From Corythucha ciliata (Eukaryota > Arthropoda > Insecta > Hemiptera > Tingidae): DNA of 64,000 nucleotides. The position numbers were made by a program, and so were the translations under genes. Shown piece after piece: positions 46,954-58,050 of this stretch. The stretch lies in the NCBI GenBank assembly GCA_038030265.1, contig CM075939.1, positions 46,109,253 to 46,173,252 on the forward strand. Reading direction: 5' to 3'. The notes under the pieces were generated by a model. It saw nothing but the letters and a program-made list of their open reading frames with translations. It was not told where the DNA came from and did not search any database. The number at the start of each line of letters is the position of its first letter. The first letter of the stretch is position 1.

Positions 46954-48490
46954 TAGGAGTGCGCGTGAGGCGGAACGGGACGGGAAATGAAAAGTCCCGT
47001 CCCGTCCCGCATTTTTTGGCCTCCCGTCTCGAACACTCAAGTCCCGTCCCGCGCGGAATTTCCCGCATGCACTGCGGGGCAAAAAAGAACATGATCAAAT
47101 GCCCCGTCTTTTTAAAGTCATTTTCGCGTGGTCTGATCAATCGACATCCGGGAGGGGAAGGGGGCATCTCTTGGCCATTGGCGAATGCAGAAAATTGATT
47201 AGTTGGAGGAGAATTTCGACAAAATGACAATATGGTCCCCCTCTCCATCACCAGGACGGGGGAAACCACGAGATTTTCTTCGTGTTTTTGTTTTTTTCTG
47301 TAACTCCAAAGATACAAGTTCCAGACAGTGGCGGAGCAACACTTATCCGGGCCCAGGGTGGAAATCTCTAGAGGGCCCTCTAGTCTCTAATTAAACTAGG
47401 AATATACTTTTTAGTAGCGTTGTATATTTTTCTCCATTTTTAGCCACGAAATTGCCTCCTAAAACTGCGCATGAGCGTTTTCTCAATTTTATCCGCGAAC
47501 TAGCTCATTTTCTGTTTTAGCCGTTAAGTTGGCTCAAGAATCCGCAAATTAGGTAACGTTTGACTACTCTTTCCCAATTTTATCCGCAAATTAACAATTT
47601 TTCTAAATTTAAGCTGTGAATTGGCGCTTTTCTCCATTTTAAACTTCAATTCGTGTTTTTCTCTACTTATTGAGCGCGAATTAGCGCTTTTTCTCAACCT
47701 TATTCCTAAAGTACCCCCAGAAATCACGGAGTTGGCGTTTTATCAATATCAGCTGTGAACCAGGGTTTTTCTCCCAATGTTAGCAGCGAATTAGCACATT
47801 TTTTTCATTTTTAGCTGCGAATCGGTGCTTAAAATAAACTCCTAGCCGTGAGTTATCCATGAATTTGCCTCAAAAATCGGCTAAGTAGAGGTAGCGTTTG
47901 AGTGCTCTGTCCAAATTGTATCCACAAATTGGCGTTTTTCTCCATTTTAAACGCCAATTCGTGTTTTTCTAAATTTTACCCGTGAGTTAGCGCTTTTTAC
48001 AGTTTTAGCCGCTTGAATCAGCGCTTCTTCAGTCTTCAAGTTCTTCAGTCTGCAATTGGCGTTTTCTCAATTTCAGCTGTGAAATAGCCTTTTTACCCTC
48101 AATTTTAGCAGTGAATGAGCACATTTCTTTATTTTAACTGCGAATTATTGCGCTTTTTCTCGACTTTATCCGTATAATTGAAGTTTTTCTTTATTTCACG
48201 CCGTGAATCAGCGCTTTTCCTCAATTTCAGTCCCTGCCTGGAGAATCCGTGACTTGGCGTTTTCTGTGAATTCGCGCTTTTTCTCAATTTTTAAAGCTGC
48301 CAAATAGTAACACTTATTGCGTGTTTCTATGTTTAGACTCGAATTCGCGTTGTTCTCTTTTTTTTATCCGTGAATTGGCGTTTTTATAAGTTTTACCCGC
48401 GTGAATTAGCGCTTTTTCTCAATTTCAGCACCAAAGTTGCTCCCAAGAATTGGCGAGCTGGCGTTTTCTCATTTTCAGCTGTGAATTAGA
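46954..48490 (-). mobile_element. Inverted, truncated copy of the 24872-26161 hAT-like element
   Basis: It starts TAGGAGTGCGCGTGAGG at 46954 (flank ATCAGCCG). Its reverse complement matches 25340-26161 in order: array units, a segment with TATTCCTAGTTTAATTAGAG, a CAGTGGCGGAGC-like piece, the piece with ATATTGTCATTTTGTCGAAA, and the GGGACGGG repeats. The homology to the left part of the other copy ends near 48490, where no terminal repeat and no second ATCAGCCG is seen, so this copy is truncated. Confidence 0.75.
47430..48490 (-). repeat. Degenerate ~30-base array, reverse orientation
   Basis: On the plus strand the units read CGAATTAGCGC and TTTTTCTCAATTTTAGC. Several unit-specific oddities are shared with 25340-25700. 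Confidence 0.85.
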
Positions 48491-48499
48491 GTTTTTTCT

Positions 48500-49700
48500 C
48501 ACTTAAGATATGTACAGTCAGTTTTTGGTGGGCGCGGCTGAATTTTAGTTTCCAGACCAGTTTATGAGTAACTGAAGGAAAATTGAAAGCCATTTTCGTG
48601 GGTTTGAGTCACTGTATACGCGTGAATGTCCCACTTAAAAACACATTACTCGGATTTCGCTCACTATGTAAAGAACCATTTCGCGATTCTGGCTCACTAA
48701 TGCCATGATTTCGTGGATTGTGTTCGCTGTAGAAGCATGTTCACGGGCATGGTGGTCTAAAAAACCAACTTCAAGGATTCTGTTTGCTACAATTTAAGCG
48801 TTACGCGCTTGTTGAGGACTGAACTTGGCAGTTTACACGCCCGTGTGTGTTTTTATTCGACTCGAGTTGGGAGGGGGTTCAGGTTTCTGGGGATAAATTA
48901 CCGCAGTTACCGAGGCTATGGGAGTCCCAAAAAACTAAAGTTTCAAGGCTATAGCGCCGAAAAAATCCTTGCTGAAAAATTGTCAGTTTTTACACAGCAA
49001 ATTTCGAATATGCCCGCTGGGACTCATCTCCGAATGTAGGCCTGCAATTTACGATAAAATGAGCGTTTCGTGTTGCCATTAGTTTCGACATTTTCTTGAC
49101 CTTAAAGAGCGGCGCCCCAGCGATGTCCGTATCCAATGAAGATCTTTGTAGAACTTGAGAGCTTTCGAACGCGCGGCCGCCGTCCGTGGAAAAACATTTT
49201 TGGCCACTGAAAATGTGCCAATATCGGCCAAAAAAGGCGGCATCGTAGTATCTTCGGTTTTGTGCCCCAGAAATCTTCAAGGAAATGGGTGAACAGCAGC
49301 AAACATCAATGAGTTTTCAGCGCGTTTCCTCGTTGATGTACATTCTCCACTTTAAGGCCCGCGCGAATTGCAAATTCGCCTAACTTTATAGGTTATTTTT
49401 GTAGGAAGTTAGCCCGTACCGGCCAAAACGCATCTAAAAAATTACCAGCGCCCTTTCTAGGGGACAAGAAAGAGCGTTTAGCGATCCGACTCCTCGTCTC
49501 GTCCGATTTTCGTCAGACTCGCGTGTGGTCCACGCGCGAACCTTAGGACTGTCGACTTCGCTGCTGCCGCTTGCAGACGATATTCTTACAGCCTCATGAA
49601 AACGTGCCCCAAATCGGCCAAACGCACCTCGGAACATAAGTTTTGTGCCTATGAAATCCTCAGGCGTGAATCCAAAGTTTTTCTCAGTCGTGGAGGGTGT
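48500..49700. repeat. Third-type array and two ~370-base-spaced similar pieces
   Basis: 48550-48800 has third-type units (ATTTCGTGGATTGTGTTCG-like). Around 49195-49275 and again at 49590-49680, phrases with ATCGGCCAAA, then TTTTGTGCC, then GAAATCTTCA-like sequence recur, suggesting an old duplication. A GGCCGCCGTCCGTGGAAAA motif at 49178 recurs in related form at 52087 and, inverted, near 12970. Confidence 0.45.
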
Positions 49701-49719
49701 GGGGCACAAAGAAGTTCAT

Positions 49720-50620
49720 CCACAATTTTAGCCGCGAATCACTCCATTTTACCCGTGAGATGGTCTCCATAAACCGTGAATCAGCGGCTTTTCTAATTTT
49801 TTTTTTTTTTGTTTGAAAAACCGCGAATTGGTGCGTTTTTTTTTTGTTTTTTTTTTTCAATTTAGCCACGAAAAAGCGCTTTTTCTCAATTTAAACCACA
49901 TAAATATAGGCGTTTTCCTTCAATTTTAGGCACAAATAATGAAAACTTTTCTCAATTTTACCCGTGAATGGGCTCTACCTCTTAATTTTAACCGAAAATT
50001 GGTGTTTATACTCTCAATTTTACCAAGAACAAGCCCTCTTTCTCGTTTTTAGCCGTTAAAGGATTTCCATAAGCCACGATTTTATTGATTTTGGCCTGAG
50101 CGTCGCATCCCGATACGATGAGTTGGCGGGATTTCTCAATTTTAGCCCCGAAAGATCGCTTCTTCTCCATTTTTACCACGTAGTGGTGTGTATCTGCAGT
50201 TTTAGACTAGACGAGCATTTTTCTCTATTTAACTCCTGAGAATTGGCGTTATAGTTCTCAATTTCAGCCGCAAATAGACGGTTTTCGTCAATTTCCGCCG
50301 CAAATGAGTGCTTTTTTCTTGATTCTACTGTGAATGAGTCCTTTTTCTTCATAAATCGAGAATATATTATTTTATCAATTTTGGCCAGGTCGTTGCGTTG
50401 CAAAACCGCGAATTTGTTTGTTTTTTGTTTTTTTCAATTCCAGCCCTAATGAGAGCTATTTCTAAATTTTATTCGCTAATAGGCGTTTTTCTTATTCAGC
50501 GGCTTTTCCCTCTATTTCAGCCGTGGCCGTGCTTTTTTTTTTTTTTTTGGCCAGGACGTCGTATCAGAAACCGCGAATTGACTCTTTTTCCACATTTTAG
50601 CTGCTTATTATAACAGAGAA
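49720..50620 (-). repeat. Degenerate ~30-base array, reverse orientation
   Basis: Plus-strand units CCGCGAATTGGCG and TTTCTCAATTTTAGCC, interspersed with T runs at about 49798-49811, 49836-49858 and 50532-50548. A forward array follows at 50870, giving a head-to-head arrangement. Confidence 0.8.
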
Positions 50621-50869
50621 AATTTTCCTAAGAAAAGCGCACTCGAGTCTCAAGGAGCCAGTTCGGATCTAAGGGGGGAGGGGGCAAGCCTGGCGACCGG
50701 TCATGGGGCCGGGCCCTGAGAGGCGCCTCTAGCAAATCGAGGGGGAAAAAGTGTACAACGTGGAAATAAATTGTTAAAAAGGAGCATTGGCATTGTCTTG
50801 GCGCCTTCTGGACGCAATTTCCCAGCTAAAAGAAAGAAAATGCGCTTATCCCATTGTCTGGAGGGCCTT

Positions 50870-51610
50870 AGGCGGCTAAAACTGAGAAAGCACAATAATG
50901 TGCTGTTCTTGAGGCAAGTATAAGTGGTAAAAATGTTGGCAAGTGCTAATATAATGTGACCATAATTATGAAAAAGTGCTAATTCGGGGCTAAAATTAAG
51001 AAAAATCGCTAATTCATGGCGAAAGAGAAAGAAAAATCGTTAATTCACGGATTGAGAAAACGCGCTAAATCACTACTGAAATTGAGAAAAATCGATAACG
51101 ATACTTCGCGACTAAAATTTAGGAGAATAAGTGTGCCGATAAAATTGAGAAAAAGCAGTAATTAGCCGCTAAAATTACGAAAACATCAATTCGCGTCTTC
51201 GTGAGCTCAAGGGAGAAAAAACGTCTATTCATGGGTATAGTGAAAACAAAAATCACTCGTCCGCGGCTAAAATTGGGGAAAATTGCTCATTGTAGCGGCC
51301 ATAGTAAGGAAAAACGCGAATTCACAATTGAGGAAAATCACATCGCAAATTCACTGATGAAATTGAGAGGAAGTGCTGAAGTGTGGAAAAATCGTGGTTG
51401 AAACGAAGAAAACGCCAGATCTCAAGGCACCTTCGTGATAAGAAAATTGCTAATCCTCGGTAAAGGATGAAAGAGCGCTAATATACGCGTTTAAAATTTA
51501 GGGAAAGCGCTAATTTCTGTGCTGAAATTGGGAAAACTCTAGATGAGGAAAAATTGTTAATAGCGGCTAAAATGAGGAAAAACGCGAATTCACGGTTAAA
51601 ATCAAGAAAC
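50870..51610 (+). repeat. Degenerate ~30-base array, forward orientation
   Basis: Units AATTCGGGGCTAAAATTAAG-like, about 20 copies. It is preceded at 50660 by CAGTTCGGATCTAAGG, a possible degraded CAGTGGCGGATCTA terminus. Confidence 0.8.
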
Positions 51611-51619
51611 ATTGCTATT

Positions 51620-52870
51620 AAAAGGGTTCAATCAGTGGTTGGTGGGGGGGGGAGGGCTGGTGAAAGACTCGCCCGGGGGCGCCAAATATCTGAGGCCGCT
51701 ATAGTGCAAGGAGTCAGAAGTCGTAGAGGTCGACAAAACACTTCCGAGAGGCGCTGACGCCCCTCGCCCAAAGGGGGTTTTGGCTGCTATACGCTACATT
51801 TGAGTCTGTGGGACTCAAAAACCTGATTGATTCAGTCCGTAACATCCGTACCTCTTTGTTATTCTTCATTCGATAAAATAATAAACAGTTGGCGGGGATT
51901 TGTTCCACATTCGCCGGGGAGTCCCTGGCACAATTCACCGCAGTGGGGGTGACCGGAAAAAGAAAGTTTCGCCGTTTTCGTTGGTTTAGACCCTGGATTT
52001 TCTATTGACTTTAGAGCGCGGTCCAGTAAAAAAGGTCCCTGTACGTTTTGGCTCATCTCTGGACTTGGACTTCTGGGCTATTGTTTGTACGACTGACGCC
52101 GCTGCCGCCGTCCGCGGGAAAATCCACGTGAACCCCGGATAGAGCGCCAACAATCGAAAAATGATATTTTTCTTCCCGGATAGTCAGTTTCACGAGGATA
52201 AATAGTTATTGGTTGACAGTTCACTAGGCTAATTCATTTGCCCAGTGGCTTTCTGGGTGAAAGTAATAAAAAAAAATGGCAATTGAGGGATGAGTTTCAC
52301 GGTTTGATGAGCCTGTATGACACAATGCAAACATTTCCTTTTATTTTTTTAGTTGTACTATTCCATAATGATTTTTTCTTAATTAAGCGCGAGTTTTTAT
52401 TAAATCAGGCTCGGAATAATATTGCCGGGTGACACAACCACGAAGGTCAGCGAGTAAAAAAGGTGACAAAAACGACTTCCAAGATGTTATAAGACTTTAC
52501 TCAGATTTTTTATGGGCCTATAGGGACATTGAGTCCTTTTTAAAAACTAGTCTATACCTTTAAATCCGCGCTGTTAATTACATTCCCCCTTTTCCTTTAA
52601 ACCATTCCCCTGAACTGACACAATAGTGGATAATTGTGGTTTCCTAGCCTGATTCCACATAATTATAACTGAAACGCAGGGTTACGCTTCACAAGAATCA
52701 AGCATAAAATGTCCCAATTTATAGTAATTTATTAACCTTGACATTGCGTGCATGGCTATAGACTCCGCCTTTCAGGGAAAAAATGAAGCGAATCGCAGTA
52801 AAAATTACGTCACTATTGTTATTAAATGCAAATAATCCTTAAACAAAAAAATACAGTCTTGTGTCCGATT
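51620..52870. other. No gene seen
   Basis: Unassigned sequence. The minus-strand frame at 51859-52056 is open for 65 codons but shows no domain, and its splice context is not convincing. A GCCGCTGCCGCCGTCCGCGG segment at 52089-52108 echoes 49178. Confidence 0.4.
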
Positions 52871-52878
52871 GCTTTTTT

Positions 52879-53081
52879 TCAGTCCACGCATAATTTTTTG
52901 ATGGATCCGTGAATTCCGAAGTAAGGGTTTGTGACAGTTTTCGAGTCGGCAGGTCGTAAGCTGTCGTCGATGGTTTCACACCATTCGGACTGCATGAGAT
53001 TTCGAGTAGCTTTAACCGCTTTGAACCATCTCTCTGGTTTAAACAATAAACAGTTGTTTTTAATAAAATGAAGAGACGTTC

Positions 53082-53112
<31 letters not shown>

Positions 53113-54180
53113 AAAAAATTGAACCTTCGATCGCCTTAATAGATTCACCCGTACCGCCAAGTTCCTTCGGGAGCACCTCTTTTGGGAGAAGATTTTCAAG
53201 GATTTCGTGGCCAGCCGACGTTACGATTAGCTGTTAGTAGATTAAATTATTTGTTGGTTGCTCAATTTAAACCGTACGGTTATCAGTAAATTACCCTTTC
53301 GGATAGTTTTTTCGAGATGAACGGTCTCAGTAAATAGTTGCAGGCCAGCTCTGCGAAATGGGGGGCGTTCAGTAGTACAAGTTTTTTAATGCGGCAGGGG
53401 TATCCGTCCTTTTGATTTAAAAAAAAAAAGTGTTTTATTATTATTAGAAGCATAAAAGCGTCGCGCTTCAAGTTTACTTGAATTATGCTGAGCATCTCCT
53501 TCGCCAACAGTGGATTGAAATGAGTGACCATTTCATTGGTCGCCCCCCTAAGGTCGAGAATCACGAAAAACGAACAGGACGACACTTCTTGCGTGCGAAG
53601 TGAAATTTCCAAAATTTGACATATATTCCGTCCGACGGCGATGTAGTCGTTGTTGAACTTGCCGACGATTCTACCGTATGTGACTCGCAAACCAGTTGGA
53701 GTGGCGAGCGGTTGGACTGACACTTGACTGCATTTAAAGTTTTGAAAACTGTAAATTTGAAATGTGAGACACTTGATTTTTTTTTTTTATTACAAGAACT
53801 CTCGTGCTTTAGCCTGCGCCTCACACAGCGGGTCGTTATTTTGAAAAAACTCTGAACTTTTGCTGTTGTAATACGACTCAATATTTTGTTTACACCTTTC
53901 TAAGCTACCCTTACCCGAAGTCAGAAAATACATTATGAAGAAATCACTCTCTAAAACCAAAATAAAACAATTTTTATGTTACACAGTATACGAAGTCTAT
54001 CAACAAAGCCGAACCTTTCAATCTAGACGGCGGTAAATGTCGTTGATCCTTGAGCCAATCCTTAATTATCACTAAATCCCGTTCAAGCTCATCCCGAGGG
54101 TAATTGATCTCCTTGAGAGCCGCATTCTCCTGTTCTTTCGTCAAGGGAATCTCCGGAATTAAATCTTTTATGTCGATCAT
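52879..54180 (-). CDS. CRAL-TRIO (Sec14-like) lipid-transfer protein, paralog B
   Basis: Six minus-strand exons: 54180-54015, 53950-53794, 53727-53478, 53408-53295, 53230-53125 and 53033-52879. The introns (64-91 bases) are GT-AG and phase-compatible; the product is 315 residues. The first five exons have exactly the lengths of paralog A (166, 157, 250, 114, 106); the last is one codon shorter. Features in order: LTKEQENAAL, IIKDWLKDQRHLPPSRLK, SDFFIMYFLTSGKGSLERCK, LRVTYGRIVG, FFVILDLRGATNEMVTHFNP, NAPHFAELACNYLLRPFISK, LPKELGG (EYGG in most relatives) and GIHGSIKKLCVD at the end. In exon 4, 26 of 38 residues equal paralog A. A GA microsatellite lies in intron 5. The ATG at 54180 was chosen because it aligns with paralog A. 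No nearby AATAAA was found. Cytosolic lipid transfer is inferred from the family; the ligand is unknown. Confidence 0.93.
53087..53111. repeat. GA microsatellite in intron 5 of paralog B
   Basis: About twelve GA units just upstream of the exon 5 donor side, within the 91-base intron 53034-53124. Confidence 0.9.
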
Positions 54181-54189
54181 TTTTGTGGA

Positions 54190-55230
54190 CGTTTTAATAA
54201 AACACACTACGAGGGGTATACACAGAGAAACTTCACCGCTTGTCGCCGGTACGAGAATGAATGCCCAAAAGGCGAATCGTTCGCCAATACTTGTCTCCCC
54301 CCACTCGCTCCGTTTTTTTTGTACAAAAAAAAAGAAGGAAGAGGGAAAAACTTAACTATACCACGACATAACAATACAATATTTTTATCCTTGGAATACA
54401 ACCCGCGTTTTTTACTTAAATTCCTTCAGCGTTTCCAAGAGGTCACCCACTCCGAAAGGCTTACATAAAACAAGATCATCCTAAACTGTCTTTAGAAAAC
54501 GCATGCGTCTAAAAAAACCAGTTCCCGTTACGAATATTTGCATTTATTTTTTTATGAGTAAATTATTCCATTTTTTCTTTGTCGCTTTTTTTTCTGTTAG
54601 CTCTCGTGGGATCGCGCCCTTTTGCAACAAAAAAAAACACAACAAAAAAGTATTCGCTCCGCGTTTAACAAGTTTTACGTTGTGAAACAAGTGAACTATG
54701 TTATTGAATTGTTGGAATAAAAATATAAAAGTGATTTTTTTTTAAATGGAGGAAGGTTGGAGAATAAAATACGACTAGAACTAAAAAAAAAAAAAAAAAA
54801 AAGTAGCAATACTTCGGAATGATTTGGCTCGGCTGATGCTATCACAAGTGACGAACTGTTCGGACAAACAGGAGCCGTTAAGGCAGTTTGAATGGTTTGA
54901 AGCGTGATTGAGCCGAAAATGTCAATCTTCACCAAGCACTCGGCCTCGAGCCTTGCTGGAGGTTCTCAATTGCCCGGACTCCACGACTAAAGGTTTTTTT
55001 AGAGGAGCGAATCACTACAAAAATGTGTTTTAATTTAAACGCGCAGAATTTTAATTTTCGTACTATCCGAACCGGCAAAATCTGATCGGTTTTGCTATAA
55101 AACGTTAGTTTAAGTCCAGAAAAAGCAAATTTGACTCGATAAAAACAGTCAAAACTGGCTTTTTGACCGTAACGCTTACGGAGGTTCAACTCAAAGAGGC
55201 CGTCATCAATTCCAGTCTAGGAAACAACCA
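54190..55230. other. Upstream region of paralog B; no gene seen
   Basis: AT-rich sequence with A runs at 54784-54802 and 54629-54636. No TATA box at a credible distance from 54180 stands out, and no domain-bearing frame is present. Confidence 0.4.
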
Positions 55231-55239
55231 CAAATTGGC

Positions 55240-56110
55240 TTGTTTTTTGTGTCGAAAAATTGAAATGTTGCCTCAGATTCAAATTGTTCAGCTCCTAAAG
55301 TGATTAATTCTTGTCTGAAACCTTGTGTCCATTCATACGATGTGGTCGAAGCCTATAAGAATCAGTGTAAAATTACTAGTCGCAGGGCGTGACATAGTTA
55401 CGAAACTGCCAAGAATCGGGGCTAAATTGCCATTTTTGGAGCTAAATAGCCGGGAAAATTGCAAGCGGAGAGCAAAGAGTTGAGATTCGATGGATACATA
55501 GCCAAGATATTGATGATTGTGAGGCTAAATATTCAGTCAGTCAATGAACAAAATCTACTGCCAGAAAATCAACTGAATTTGTTACATTACAGTCAAGCTT
55601 CCACAAAAGTACTACACTTGAAGTTGAAAATCTGGAAAACTGCAATTTTTGAGTCAAAATATCAGCCGAATGGCAAGTTTCTGGTCTTTCCTTCCGCAAA
55701 AAAGTAAGTTCCAGGTTTTTTATTTTAAGTAGAGGGGGTGGAGCCGTAGAATACTCGAAAAGTTCAATTTTTTAAAGCTTAATTAATTTATCCATGAAAT
55801 TGATGGTTCCGAGTCCTCATTTCAGCGCAAATGCAAAGTTTTGATCCCAAGATCAAGATAAATTGAAAGTTTCAAGGCCTTTTTATGTGGCGTGGCGGTG
55901 TGAACCTGACCACAAGCACTACCACAAGGCCGTTAAGCAGCCAAAGCCTGATGAAAACACTCTCAAAATTAGGATAATCCCTGATTTATAATTAGCGCAA
56001 TTGCAAGTATCGGTTCCTAATACCTGGAAAAACTCAAGTTTTGGGTGTTTATTTAAGTAAAATCGCAAGTTTTGAGACTAAATTGCCTTGAACGTCAGTC
56101 TAGCGGGGAG
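55240..56110 (+). repeat. Degenerate fourth-type repeats
   Basis: Phrases such as AAATTGCAAG, AGTTTTGAG and GCTAAATTGCC recur every 30-40 bases, like 40640-42000 and 35740-37200. The frame at 55459-55707 is a translation of this. Confidence 0.5.
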
Positions 56111-56239
56111 CAAACGATTTCCAGGGGGGCGTGAACTTGTCCCCATGACCTTAAGGTTGAGACCAACCATTCAAATTTAAGAAACTTCAGGAACGTCACT
56201 TTCTTTGCCAAAAAAAAAAAAAAAAAAAGGAAAGCTTTA

Positions 56240-56533
56240 CTGGGAGCTCAACTGTGGATGGAGATTTGCAGTGGTTGGGACTTTTTCGTGTTTGGAGCTT
56301 TTACTGTGGCTTGGAGCTTGTTGTTAGCTGGGGTTAGACCTTTGCAGCGGTTGGAGCATTGCAGAGGTTGGAGCTTTTGCTTTGGTAGGACTTTTGCAGT
56401 GGTTGAACGTTGAACCTTTGCTGTGGTTGGACTTTTGCAGTGGTTGGACCTTTTCTGTGATTGGAGCTTTGCTGTGGTTGGAGCTTTGCTGTGGTTCGAG
56501 CTTGGCTGTGGTTGGAGCTTTGCTGTGGTCTGG
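56240..56533 (+). repeat. 17-base minisatellite, block 1
   Basis: Imperfect copies of TTTGCTGTGGTTGGAGC. The Ala/Thr/Gln-rich and Trp/Leu-rich frames over it on both strands are artefacts of a 17-base unit read in three frames. Confidence 0.85.
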
Positions 56534-56630
56534 AACCCGGTCTTGCACGTGTCGGGCCATCACACAATGGGAAAGGGTCACACTAATGACCTAACCCATT
56601 AGTCCCAAGGTACAAGACACAAACCGGGTG
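56534..56630. repeat. Repeated module, copy 1, with facing ends
   Basis: It starts AACCCGGTCTTGCACGTGTC and ends CAAGACACAAACCGGGTG, so its ends are imperfect inverted repeats. It matches 57758-57880 apart from a ~26-base insertion there. Both copies are followed by the 17-base minisatellite. Confidence 0.8.
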
Positions 56631-56870
56631 TGGTTGGACTTTTGCAGTGGTTGGACCTTTTCTGTGGTTGGACCTTGGCTGTGGTTGGACTTTTGCTGGG
56701 GTTGGACCTTTTCTGTGGTTGGCCCCTTGCTGTGCTTGGACTCTCGCTGTGGTTGAACCTTTTTTACAGTTGGACCTTGGATGTAGTTGGAGCTTTGCTG
56801 GACCTTTTCTGTGGTTGGAGCTTTGCTGTAGTTGGACCTTTTCTGTGGTTTTCTGAGGTTGGAAATGCTC
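56631..56870 (+). repeat. 17-base minisatellite, block 2
   Basis: Continues the unit of block 1 (TTTTCTGTGGTTGGACC variants) to about 56870. Confidence 0.85.
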
Positions 56871-57039
56871 TGCGGCACAATGCCGGTCGACCTGGCATTA
56901 GACAGCGTCGTACTGAAACATCACCTCAGACGACCTAGGGGGCAAGTACGAAGGGGTGTTATAATTTTAACACGGCGTTATCCTATCACAAATAAAATGG
57001 TTGTCACGTGGATACCACCCGTGATATTTCGTATAACAC

Positions 57040-57706
57040 CCCTTTGAACTTCAGCCCCTGGCGTCCCCTCTCCGAACTGCTGGAGACCATCGCCCGGCTT
57101 CAGGTTCCTCAAACTATGGCGGGGCCCGTAATCAAAGATGGCCTACAAATACTATGGCAATAGCGCTGGGACGCGGGAGCTACAGCTCGACACACCCACA
57201 GCCTTCTCCCGACTGTAGCAGGACGACTCCAGATGAGGTGGTGGCGGCCTTCCTTGGCGGCGTCCCAAATCGTTACAGGCCGTGGTGCCTTCAACAGTCG
57301 CTTACACTTTTTCCGCCGACGCGACTCCCCCCTATGCCCCTGTGGAGAACTAGTCGACCACACGTCACCTGTACAACGACGTCCGCACAGCCACTGGCAT
57401 TCGAAGTGGTTTCACCATTACCACCTTCGAGAATACTCGACGGCTCGCACGCTTCTCCCAGGCCTGGGCCAACCGGAGGAAACATCTAGAATCCTGGCGG
57501 CCCACACATGCCCCCGCTCACGATCACGAATCTCCTCGAGACTCGTCATGACGAGAGCCCCCCCTCTATACCAACCTCCCCCAACGGAGCGACGATCCGT
57601 CCTGCTCCATCACAACGGAGCGGGGAAATCCGCTCTTCTCCCCAGTGTCATCCCACCGCCTACTTGCACCTCTATGAAACGCCCACCTTCACGGGATCGA
57701 CGCTGA
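57040..57706 (+). pseudogene. R1-like non-LTR retrotransposon, C-terminal fragment
   Basis: In one frame there is ILWQ, a stop at 57161, then RWDAGATARHTHSLLP, ASQIVTGRGAFNSRLHFF and DSPLCPCGE (57326-57349 for the last eight residues). This is the order seen just after the reverse transcriptase in R1/I-type non-LTR elements: a W-x-x-RW segment, a TGHG-like motif with FN-x-x-LH, and a CPCGE zinc-knuckle start. The usual His and Cys of the knuckle do not follow in frame, so a frameshift is likely after 57360. The reverse transcriptase domain itself is missing. It sits between two copies of a small module and minisatellite, which may be remains of the element's own ends or of the insertion site. 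Confidence 0.75.
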
Positions 57707-57757
57707 GTGTTGTCAGAGTGGCCGTCTGACACCCAGCCAACGGGCGGGACGGTCGAG

Positions 57758-57880
57758 AACCCGGTCTTGCACGTGTCGGACCATCCCACGTCGTACGGCA
57801 ATTATCGCCTTCTCACAATGGGAAATGGTCACATTAATGATCCAACCCATTAGTCCCAGGGACAAGACACAAACCGGGTG
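57758..57880. repeat. Repeated module, copy 2
   Basis: See 56534-56630. This copy has an extra segment containing CACGTCGTACGGCAATTATC. It ends in ACAAACCGGGTG and runs straight into minisatellite. Confidence 0.8.
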
Positions 57881-58050
57881 AGGTTGAAATTTTGCAGTGG
57901 TTGGACCTTTGCAGCGGCAGGGCCTTTGCTGTGGTTGGACTTTTGCTGTGTCTGGACCTTTTCTGTGGTTGGAGCTTGGCTGTGGTTGAACCTTGGCTGT
58001 GGATGGGCCTTATTTGTGCTTGAGACGTCGATGTCGTTAGAGGTCCTACT
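57881..58050 (+). repeat. 17-base minisatellite, block 3
   Basis: Variants of TTTGCTGTGGTTGGACC, fading into unrelated sequence after about 58020. Confidence 0.8.

Noticed and set aside
56324..56878. Long Ser/Lys/Pro-rich and Trp/Leu-rich frames on both strands
   Set aside because: A 17-base unit has no stop in several frames, so it opens all of them; no coding signal.
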